This document shows, one piece after another, positions 57,889-64,000 of a stretch of DNA of 64,000 nucleotides. The stretch's first letter is position 1; the number at the start of each line of letters is the position of its first letter. This stretch comes from Myxococcales bacterium. GTDB lineage: Bacteria > Myxococcota_A > Polyangia > Polyangiales > Polyangiaceae. The DNA lies in NCBI GenBank assembly GCA_004193285.1, contig SECP01000017.1, positions 1 to 64,000 on the forward strand. Direction: 5' to 3'. The position numbers and the translations under genes were made by a program. The notes beneath the pieces are model-generated. The model searched no databases. It saw only the letters and a list, made by a program, of their open reading frames with translations, and was not told where the DNA came from.

Positions 57889-59391
57889 TCAGAACAGGCG
57901 CTTGCGCTTGGAGGAGGCGAGGATTCCGAGCATCTCGCGGTATTTCGCGACCGTGCGCCGGGCGATCTTGATGCCGTCGGTCTTCTCCAGCATCTCCACG
58001 ATGGCTTGGTCGCTGACGGGGTTGCCCTTGTCCTCTTCCTCGATGAGCTTCTTGATCGCCTGCTTGACGCTCTCGCTCGCGATGTCTTCGCTAGCGACGC
58101 GGCGGATGCTCGAGTTGAAGAAGTACTTGAGCTCGAACAAGCCCTGGGGCGTGTGCATGTACTTGTTGGTGGTCACGCGCGAGATGGTGGACTCGTGCAT
58201 GCCCACCGCCTCGGCGACGTCCCGCAAGATCATCGGCTTCAAGAAGGACACGCCCTTCTCGAAGAAATCCCGCTGCTTCTCCACGATGCACTCCGAAACA
58301 CGGATGATCGTCTTGCGACGCTGCTCGATGGCGCGAATCAGCCACTGCGCGTTGCGTAGCTTCTCCCCGATGAACTCCTTGGCGGAGGGATCCTTCATCA
58401 GCCGCTTGGTGAGCGCCTCGTTGATGAACAAGCGCTGGACTCCGCGATCGTTATCCACGACCACGAAGTCCCCGCCGTCTTTCATCACGTAAACGTCCGG
58501 GGTAATGCCGATCGTCCGGTCGTCTTGATCGGAGAAATTGCGGGCCGGCCGGCTCTCGAAATCCTGGATTTCCTTGGCCGCCTCGTACACGTCCTCCAGG
58601 GGCAGCTTCATTTCCCGGGAGATGGCCTGGTAGTTGTGACGCTCCAGGTGATGGAGGTGGTTCTGGATGATGGTGAGGACCGCCTCCCCCTCTTCGTAAC
58701 CGGCCGCTTTGGCCTGGATGAGCAAGCACTCGCGAAGGTCACGCGCACCCACTCCGATGGGATCGAAGTTCTGGATCATCTCGAGGACGAGCGGTGCGTC
58801 CTCCGGGTTGAGACCCGATTCGTCCGCCAGCTCTTCGATGGTGAGGTCTGGCGTGCGCGTGCCGTCGGGGCGCTCCACGCCCGCCAAGTCCAAGTAGCCC
58901 TTGTCGTCCAGGTTGCCGATGACGAGCTCGGCGAAGCGGCGCTCGAGCTCGCTGAAGTCGCTCATCTGCAGCTGCCACAGCAGGTGGTCGTGCAGGTTCC
59001 GAGGCTTCGTGAGGTTCTGCTCGATCGGCGGGAGCTCGTCGAAGCCGCCACGTCCACCACCCGGCGGGGTTTGCAGGGTGCGGTTCTCGAGGAATTTCTC
59101 CCAGTCGACCTCCCGCGAGGCCTTCTCGGTGGTGTTGGCCTCCGTCGTGCGGGCGAAGGCCTCGGGCTCGTCGAGCTTGGAGGGTTGCCCCTCGGCCCTG
59201 CCCCGGGGCTCGTCGCCACGGCTGCGTGCCTCTCCCCCGTCCTCGTCCGAGAGCACGGGGTTGTTGTCCAGCTCGCGTCCCACTTCCTCGATGAGCTCGA
59301 GACGCGAAAGCTGCAACAGGCGGATTGCCTGCTGCAACTGGGGCGTCATCACCAGCTGTTGGGACAGGCGTAGCTGTTGCTTAATTTCCAT
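57889..59391 (-). CDS. rpoN: RNA polymerase sigma-54 factor
   Basis: The 500-residue protein has the Gln/Leu-rich activator-interacting region I (QQLRLSQQLVMTPQLQQAIRLLQLSRLELIEEV, 5-37), an acidic region II (about 50-120), the core-binding domain (about 130-330) and the DNA-binding part with the HTH (RDVAEAVGMHESTISRVTTNKY) and the RpoN box ARRTVAKYRE (477-486). It needs enhancer-binding proteins for activity. The rpoN-hpf-ptsN-hprK-rapZ-ptsH-ptsI order is conserved among proteobacteria. The 5' leader contains a hairpin 9 nt before the ATG at 59391, and no clear Shine-Dalgarno. Confidence 0.97.
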   Translation of the reverse strand: MEIKQQLRLSQQLVMTPQLQQAIRLLQLSRLELIEEVGRELDNNPVLSDEDGGEARSRGDEPRGRAEGQPSKLDEPEAFARTTEANTTEKASREVDWEKFLENRTLQTPPGGGRGGFDELPPIEQNLTKPRNLHDHLLWQLQMSDFSELERRFAELVIGNLDDKGYLDLAGVERPDGTRTPDLTIEELADESGLNPEDAPLVLEMIQNFDPIGVGARDLRECLLIQAKAAGYEEGEAVLTIIQNHLHHLERHNYQAISREMKLPLEDVYEAAKEIQDFESRPARNFSDQDDRTIGITPDVYVMKDGGDFVVVDNDRGVQRLFINEALTKRLMKDPSAKEFIGEKLRNAQWLIRAIEQRRKTIIRVSECIVEKQRDFFEKGVSFLKPMILRDVAEAVGMHESTISRVTTNKYMHTPQGLFELKYFFNSSIRRVASEDIASESVKQAIKKLIEEEDKGNPVSDQAIVEMLEKTDGIKIARRTVAKYREMLGILASSKRKRLF

Positions 59392-59400
59392 GGGACCCGA

Positions 59401-59417
59401 GTTGACTTGCGGTCAAC
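59401..59417 (-). promoter_or_regulatory. Hairpin just upstream of the rpoN start
   Basis: GTTGAC (59412-59417 reversed) and GTCAAC (59401-59406 reversed) form a perfect 6-bp stem over 5 nt, ending 9 nt before the rpoN ATG. It occupies the usual ribosome-binding position, where no Shine-Dalgarno is visible. It may control rpoN translation or be an operator. Confidence 0.45.
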
Positions 59418-59511
59418 AGCCGGAGTCTAAACCAGGTAGCAAGAACCGCGCCTCACAAATTAGCCCGCAGAACGCGTTTTATTTCGAGCGAGACACAAAG
59501 GACACCCGCCC

Positions 59512-59552
59512 AGTCGCGGAGCGACTCGGCAGCTATGCCCCAGTGCTGGGGC
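59512..59552 (-). terminator. Two hairpins between lptA and rpoN
   Basis: GCCCCAG (59537-59543) and CTGGGGC (59546-59552) form one stem, and AGTCGC (59512-59517) and GCGACT (59521-59526) a second. Both stems are perfect. They follow the lptA stop by about 55 nt and may separate its transcript from rpoN. No strong T-tract follows. Confidence 0.45.
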
Positions 59553-59607
59553 GAGAACGTACCGGGCTACAGAAGCAGCTCCCCCGCGCAACGCAGCGCC
59601 GAGGCGA

Positions 59608-60126
59608 CTAACGGGCGGGAGCTTGGACCGGGATCGAGCCCTTCACGTCGTCCAAAGTGACGTGGCGGGTGGCGATGTCGATTTGCGCCGCCTCCGCCGT
59701 GACCCAGCCGCGGCCTCGGCTGACCCTGACCCCACCCTGAAGCCGTACGCTCCGGCGAGCTACGTCCACCTCTAGCGTGGCCGCTTTGGCTTCGATGCCT
59801 TTGAGGCGAACCGTGACGTCATTCGAGCCGCGGGCGTAGCGCACGACCGGCGCCTCGTCGTACCGCACGTCGATCTTCCCACACTCGACCTCGAGCTCAC
59901 CCAGGACTGCATGCACATTTCCCTGAAGCACGGCGGTGCCTTTGGCGATGTCCACGTCCAAATGGTCGGCCCGCACGTCCAGCGATTGGCCGGCGACGAC
60001 GGCTAGCGGATCCGCGTGAGCGCTGCCCGTACCGCTCAGGGCGAACGGCGAAACGGCGATCGCGAGCATGAGGGCCCCGCGCCTGGAGACGCTGGGAGAG
60101 CTCAGTGCTTGGAGAAACCGTTTCAT
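59608..60126 (-). CDS. LptA/OstA-like periplasmic protein
   Basis: From the ATG at 60126 (AGGAGGT 5 nt upstream, very strong) the protein is 172 residues: a Tat-like signal (SRRGALMLAIAVSPFALS…SAHA) and an OstA/LptA-like beta-jellyroll domain (LDVRADHLDVDIAKGTAVLQGNVHAVLGELEVECGKIDVRY). LptA ferries lipopolysaccharide across the periplasm. lptB normally lies between lptA and rpoN but is absent here; the 216-nt gap holds hairpins instead. The frame is open to 60330 but the upstream part lacks a ribosome site. The LptA assignment is likely, based on domain and position. Confidence 0.75.
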   Translation of the reverse strand: MKRFLQALSSPSVSRRGALMLAIAVSPFALSGTGSAHADPLAVVAGQSLDVRADHLDVDIAKGTAVLQGNVHAVLGELEVECGKIDVRYDEAPVVRYARGSNDVTVRLKGIEAKAATLEVDVARRSVRLQGGVRVSRGRGWVTAEAAQIDIATRHVTLDDVKGSIPVQAPAR

Positions 60127-60189
60127 CCCTGACCTCCTGAGGATACCACTGAACTGCCGCTCCGCACCCGGGAATTTGGCCCAATTTCG

Positions 60190-60249
60190 CTGAAACAGCA
60201 CTGAAACTCCGACCGAGCGAGGACGCTGTAGTGTTACGCGTGTTACGCG
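60190..60249 (-). repeat. Short direct repeats upstream of lptA
   Basis: Two CTGAAAC copies (60190-60196, 60201-60207) are 11 bp apart, one helical turn. Further upstream, TGTTACGCG is repeated in tandem (60232-60240 and 60241-60249). They lie 60-125 nt before the lptA start and about 120-180 nt before the divergent kinase start. Transcription-factor sites are a reasonable inference. Confidence 0.4.
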
Positions 60250-60368
60250 CCTCGCCTGCGTACCTTCCTTGCTCGGAAGCCCTATTTTTTGCCGGGCGCT
60301 GTGTCCGGTCCTCATCGCGCCCGTTTCCAACGCTTGTCGGGCAGCCGGACAGCCAGTAGGCTTTTGAC

Positions 60369-62054
60369 GTGCAGCGACGCTTCGGAGGAGGCCAGACGAC
60401 CGCTTCGCGGATCAAGAGCCTGCTCAGCTATGTGCAAGCCGAGCACGGCCGCGCCCAAGCGGACGCGTTCCTCGCCAGCACGAAGCTGGACCGCGACTAC
60501 CTGGGTGACGAAACGCGGCTCGTCCCGGTCGAGCTCTGGCATTCCGCCCTGGTCGCATTTGCGTCGCGCTTCGGGCGCGAAGCGGTGTTGGAGACGGCAC
60601 CTCATATCGTCGGCGCGGAGAACCTGGGAGCGTGGGCCCACGTGCTCCGCGGTACGGCGGATCCGGGCGGCGCGTTCCGTCAGCTGGAGCTGCTCGGCGG
60701 GGAGCAAGGTCGCACGGAGCGATGGCGCACGGTTGCGTCCGGCCACAACTGGTGGCGCGGCAGCATCCGGGTGCGCCGGGACTCGGCAGAAGAGAGCGAC
60801 GGGCTTTGCTCGCTCGCTCGGCAAGCAGAGCTGGCGAGTGTTCCCCTGCTCTTCGGTCTTCCAGTAGGTAAGGTCTCGCAGCACACGGAGGTGGACTCTC
60901 CGATGTCGGAGAGCGAAGAATTCCAGGTCACCTGGCGTGTGCCCGGCATGTGGCCCGTCGGGGTCGGGGTGGCGCTGGGTGGCGGCCTGGGGGTGGTCGC
61001 CGCGGAGGCTTCCTCTTTGCTGGAGCTTCCATTCGGCGCCAGTGCCGGTCTTGCCATCGGTTTTGGCCTCGGCTTGCTGGGCATGCACGAGTGGCGCCGG
61101 CGCATCCAGGCGCGGGCTCATCTGGTGCGGATTCACGCGCTCGAGCGCTCGCAAACTCTGCGCGAGGTGCGCGACCGCGGCACCGCTGGTTTCCAGCAAG
61201 GGGTGGTCGTGGCGGGTCAGTACCGCCTGACGGAGAAGCTCGGGGTTGGCGCGAACGGCACGATCTGGGAAGCGGAACGGCTCTCGGACGGCGCGCTCGT
61301 CGCGGTGAAGCTGCTGCGCGCCGCGGTCGCTCACGACACGGTGGCCGCGGACCGCCTGCGGCGCGAGGCGGCGGCGCTCGGCCTCGCGTGGCACCCCAAT
61401 GTGGTCGAGGTGTACGAAGACGGCTACTTGCCCGACGGCACTTGCTACTTGGTCATGGAGCGGCTGCACGGTGAGTCGCTCGCCAAGCGGCTGCACCGCG
61501 TGGGCCCCCTACCGCCGAGCACCCTCCTGCCGCTGGCTCTGCAGATGTGCGACGCGCTCGGCGCCGTCCACGCCGCCGGCATCGTTCACCGGGACTTGAA
61601 GCCGAGCAACATCTTCCTGGAGCAGCTGCACGGCGAGCACGGCGAAGAAGTCGATCACGTCAAGCTGCTGGACTTCGGCGTGGCGCGCGTCGAGTGGGCG
61701 GAGACCCGCCTCACCAACGCGAACGCGCCGCTCGGCACGCAGGGCTACATGTCGCCCGAGCAGGAGCAAGGGCTGGAGATCGATCACCGCAGCGACATCT
61801 TCGCGCTCGGCAGCGTGCTCTACGAGTGCTTGACCGGCGAGCCGCCGCCGCTCACCCCCGCCTCTTTGTGGACCGGCGAGCGCGCTCAAGACAGCGGCGT
61901 GCACCGCGCGTCCGTGGACATCCCGGAGGCATGGCGAGCCCTCATGCAGCGCGCCATGGCGCCGCTTCCGCAGCAGCGCTTCGCGGATTCGCGCGCGCTA
62001 CGTGAAGCGCTGGTGCAGCTCGGGCGCGAAGATCCACACAGCGCGAGCGCTTGA
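60369..62054 (+). CDS. Transmembrane Ser/Thr protein kinase with N-terminal sensor-like domain
   Basis: The 561-residue protein (GTG start at 60369) has an N-terminal domain (about 10-160: RIKSLLSYVQAEHGRAQADAFL, LVPVELWHSALVAFASRFGREAVLETAPHI, LRGTADPGGAFRQLELLGGEQ). This looks like the N-terminal domain of AraC-type regulators (arabinose-binding N domain), a comparison made by eye. Two membrane helices (about 195-240) follow. The kinase domain (about 280-545) has GVGANGTIWEAERL, VAVKLLRA, VHRDLKPSNIFLE (His407), LLDFGVARV, GTQGYMSPEQEQ. All catalytic residues are present. It is divergent from lptA and converges with the gene ending at 62059. Confidence 0.85.
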   Translation: MQRRFGGGQTTASRIKSLLSYVQAEHGRAQADAFLASTKLDRDYLGDETRLVPVELWHSALVAFASRFGREAVLETAPHIVGAENLGAWAHVLRGTADPGGAFRQLELLGGEQGRTERWRTVASGHNWWRGSIRVRRDSAEESDGLCSLARQAELASVPLLFGLPVGKVSQHTEVDSPMSESEEFQVTWRVPGMWPVGVGVALGGGLGVVAAEASSLLELPFGASAGLAIGFGLGLLGMHEWRRRIQARAHLVRIHALERSQTLREVRDRGTAGFQQGVVVAGQYRLTEKLGVGANGTIWEAERLSDGALVAVKLLRAAVAHDTVAADRLRREAAALGLAWHPNVVEVYEDGYLPDGTCYLVMERLHGESLAKRLHRVGPLPPSTLLPLALQMCDALGAVHAAGIVHRDLKPSNIFLEQLHGEHGEEVDHVKLLDFGVARVEWAETRLTNANAPLGTQGYMSPEQEQGLEIDHRSDIFALGSVLYECLTGEPPPLTPASLWTGERAQDSGVHRASVDIPEAWRALMQRAMAPLPQQRFADSRALREALVQLGREDPHSASA

Positions 62055-62058
62055 TCCG

Positions 62059-63444
62059 CTAAGGCTTGCGCAGCACGACGTAGCGCTGCCCGCCGGCCAG
62101 AGGCAGCTCGGCGACGACACGAAAGCTCTCGGCGCTGGGCAAGAGCCGGACGCGGCGCTCGACCTCACGATCGTGCGGAGGCGCCAGGAGCACGAGCGCG
62201 TCGACGTCGCGGCTTCGCAGCAGCGCGTCGTCGATGCGCTTGGACGTGTGACCGCCGGGCAGCAGCGCGACGCGCGGATCCGTGACCCCAGCTAGATCGA
62301 TCACCTTGAAGTCCGCGACCGCTCCGACCCAGCCGACGTCCAGCGCGGCGACCGACCTCGCCCCCGCGAGGGGCGCCTTGGCCGACTCGATCAGTCGCTC
62401 GCGATCCGGACCGACTCCGCGAGCGGCGCCGCTCAGGGCGAGCCATAAATGAAGCGATAGCGCCCCCGCCAGGGCCGCCCGCAGCCAGCTCGCCCATGGC
62501 GGCGCGACGCGAGACAACTCCGCGGCGCCGAGCACGAAGCTCGGAAGCACCGGCACCGCAAGCCGGTACAGGCTCATCCAGTCGCCGCCCACCGCGGCGA
62601 GCGCCGCGAAGTGAACGACTCCCGCGAGCGCGACCGCGCGCGCGATGGGCGCGCCGCGCCGCAGGCTGAACGGCGCGACGCACAGCAGCGGCAGGCCCGT
62701 CTGCACGAACGCGAAGACGGCGTAGCGCACGCCGTGCTCGAGATCGGAAGGTTTGGCAAAGACCGAGAGCGGAGCCGCGCGTCCGAAAAGCACCGCCCGC
62801 AGCGCGGCCACGAGCGCCACCGCTCCGAGCACCAGCGCCGGCGAAAGTGCCGCCCGCTTGAGCGTGACGCCGCTCGCCAAGCGCAGGCCTAGCCGAACGC
62901 TGGCGCACCACGGCGCTAGCTCCGGTCGGAGCCCTGCCGCGAGCGCGGCCGCGACGTCGGCGAGGGCGCCCTCGCCCAGCGAGGCGATGCCGAGCGCGGT
63001 GACGAGGCCCGTCTCCATGCCCGCTACCGACCAGGCGGCGAGCGGCGCGGTCACGGCCAGACAGAGCAGGAGGGCGGCGGCATACGCGGCGGAGGTGCGG
63101 GAAAATAGCCGGCGCCCCAAACCAAAGACCGCCACCAAGACCGCGCCCGCGCCGAGCCACTTCGCGGCCGCGAGCGCGCCCAGCGGCCCCTGCCCTCCGA
63201 AGGGCGCGAGCAGCACCGCGAAGCCGAGCGGCGTGACCGCGTCCACGACCGGCCCGCCGGCGTTGAAGCGATAGCCGGCGCCGCTGGCGAGGTGCGAAGC
63301 GACCCGCGCGGTGATGAGCGCGTCGTCCACGGTGAAGCCCCACAGCCAGGCCATCGACGCTCCGAGCGCCGCCACGGCGCCGATCCCACCCGCGAGGCTG
63401 CGCGCGGGGTCGAGCGAGGGCGCAGCGGGGTCGCCAGGAGCCAT
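62059..63444 (-). CDS. Polytopic membrane protein, putative GT-C-type glycosyltransferase
   Basis: From the ATG at 63444 the product is 461 residues with about 9-10 hydrophobic segments followed by a soluble C-terminal domain (about 360-460). Early after the first helix it has WGFTVDDALITARVASHLASGAGYRFN; the DD in the first loop and the following helix are common in GT-C mannosyl/arabinosyl-transferase-like proteins. Later segments are GMETGLVTALGIASLGEGALAD and VGGDWMSLYRLAVPVLPSFVLGA, which resemble myxobacterial and mycobacterial polyprenol-sugar transferases. Donor and acceptor are unknown. It is minus-strand and 4 nt from the kinase end. Confidence 0.72.
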   Translation of the reverse strand: MAPGDPAAPSLDPARSLAGGIGAVAALGASMAWLWGFTVDDALITARVASHLASGAGYRFNAGGPVVDAVTPLGFAVLLAPFGGQGPLGALAAAKWLGAGAVLVAVFGLGRRLFSRTSAAYAAALLLCLAVTAPLAAWSVAGMETGLVTALGIASLGEGALADVAAALAAGLRPELAPWCASVRLGLRLASGVTLKRAALSPALVLGAVALVAALRAVLFGRAAPLSVFAKPSDLEHGVRYAVFAFVQTGLPLLCVAPFSLRRGAPIARAVALAGVVHFAALAAVGGDWMSLYRLAVPVLPSFVLGAAELSRVAPPWASWLRAALAGALSLHLWLALSGAARGVGPDRERLIESAKAPLAGARSVAALDVGWVGAVADFKVIDLAGVTDPRVALLPGGHTSKRIDDALLRSRDVDALVLLAPPHDREVERRVRLLPSAESFRVVAELPLAGGQRYVVLRKP

Positions 63445-63608
63445 GGTGCGACGAAACCCCAGGATTCGTGCCCTGGCAAGCGTTCGGGGGCGCCAAGTCC
63501 GGCCCGGCGGGGCCCCTAACCTCCCTTGCCCTTCACTGTCCACTCCTCTGCGAAAGGGGCTGAAAAGTATCGCTCTGCTCCGCCGGTTCTTACCATTCGC
63601 TTCAAGGA

Positions 63609-64000
63609 ATGACCGCGATAGATGTCGTCGTGCGGCCCCAAGCCGCCGCCCCGCTCCCCGAAGCTCTCAGCTCGCTTCATGGCCTGTTCGATTTATTCGT
63701 CGACGGCATCAACCTCACGGCTCGACTTACTGAAGCGCCGCACGCCGCGCTGCTCGTCGAGCTCGGTCACGCCCTCTCTCAGCTGAACCGCGGCAAGCGA
63801 GCCCGCGCCTGCTTCCCCATCTACTCCGAGGAAGAAGCCTGGGAGATTGGTCTGGAAGCGGACGGCGTGGATGCGCTGCTCAGCGTGTACCGCGTGGGCC
63901 CCAGCCCGCGAGTCGCGGTGTTCGACCGGCGCATGCCGCTCGCGACGTTGACGAGCGCCGTAGCGCGAGCGCTGGAGCAAAACGAGGCCCAGAACGCGGC
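63609..64000 (+). CDS. Hypothetical protein, cut off by the window end
   Basis: Reading from an ATG at 63609 gives 130 residues with no stop before the edge. It starts MTAIDVVVRPQAAAPLPEAL and contains mixed alpha/beta sequence (LHGLFDLFVDGINLTARL, VELGHALSQLNRGKRARACFPIYSEEEAWEIGLEADGVDALLSVYRVGPSPRVAVFDRRMPL). AAGGA directly precedes the ATG, unusually close, so the start may differ. No family was recognised. Confidence 0.6.
   Translation, partial: MTAIDVVVRPQAAAPLPEALSSLHGLFDLFVDGINLTARLTEAPHAALLVELGHALSQLNRGKRARACFPIYSEEEAWEIGLEADGVDALLSVYRVGPSPRVAVFDRRMPLATLTSAVARALEQNEAQNA

Noticed and set aside
1..64000. tRNA, rRNA, CRISPR arrays, insertion sequences, prophage or attachment sites
   Set aside because: I looked for cloverleaf arms, direct-repeat arrays, transposase motifs and terminal inverted repeats and found none that I could support; a covariance-model scan would be needed to exclude small RNAs.

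Overview
The window looks like chromosomal DNA of a large-genome, GC-rich myxobacterium-like deltaproteobacterium (Polyangia/Myxococcia type). I infer this from the very high GC content, two eukaryotic-type Ser/Thr kinases and a PP2C phosphatase, many short-signal lipoproteins with Gly/Ser- or Cys-rich N-termini, an EpsZ-like exopolysaccharide initiator with an MshEN domain, ECF sigma/partner pairs, an ImuA-ImuB-DnaE2 mutasome and SOS-like boxes resembling the published Myxococcus LexA motif. No rRNA, tRNA, CRISPR array, insertion sequence or phage gene was recognised. Genes are dense on both strands and most tight neighbours overlap by 1-4 nt, so operons are easy to read.

Layout. 1-4.3 kb: cut-off lipoprotein, PP2C phosphatase, FIST sensor protein, orphan type III export gate protein (SctV/FlhA). 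4.3-9.3 kb (minus): membrane/TPR-like protein, AI-2E family permease, ribosomal protein S1, anchored hypothetical protein. 9.4-11.8 kb (plus): a translationally coupled pair, a winged-helix-like protein and a Cys-rich lipoprotein. 11.9-18.4 kb (minus): an anabolic operon fmdB-pheA-hisC-lipoprotein-aroA-cmk-lipoprotein. 18.4-22.5 kb (plus): smc behind a long leader. 22.5-23.7 kb (minus): ECF sigma factor plus partner. 23.8-25.6 kb: dihaem cytochrome c and a convergent lamin-tail lipoprotein. 25.7-35.1 kb: dnaE2, a pectate-lyase-like lipoprotein, a Ser/Thr kinase and imuB-imuA, with matching LexA-type boxes directly before the dnaE2 and imuA starts. 35.3-38.7 kb (plus): outer-membrane-like protein, ECF sigma factor, anti-sigma-like protein and a four-repeat Kazal lipoprotein, closed by a strong terminator. 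38.9-45.4 kb: exopolysaccharide genes (UDP-glucuronate decarboxylase, polyprenyl glycosylphosphotransferase, Wzz/BY-kinase-like protein, WecG-type transferase, 79-aa protein). 45.5-49.3 kb: larE, pnp and rpsO. 49.6-52.7 kb: outer-membrane-like protein and a UshA-like phosphoesterase. 52.7-60.1 kb (minus): lptA-rpoN-hpf-ptsN-hprK-rapZ-ptsH-ptsI, a regulatory phosphotransferase cluster with no sugar permease. 60.4-64 kb: a membrane Ser/Thr kinase with an N-terminal sensor-like domain, a GT-C-like membrane protein and a cut-off hypothetical gene.

The most interesting items are: the split SOS mutasome with two near-identical operator-like boxes at almost the same distance from both start codons; a polysaccharide co-polymerase whose kinase domain has lost its P-loop lysine; an ECF operon encoding Kazal-type inhibitor repeats; three similar-looking anchored proteins scattered through the aromatic/cmk/rpsA stretch; and a perfect stem-loop placing the ribosome site of the AI-2E permease gene in its loop. 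All family assignments come from reading motifs by eye; no database search was run.
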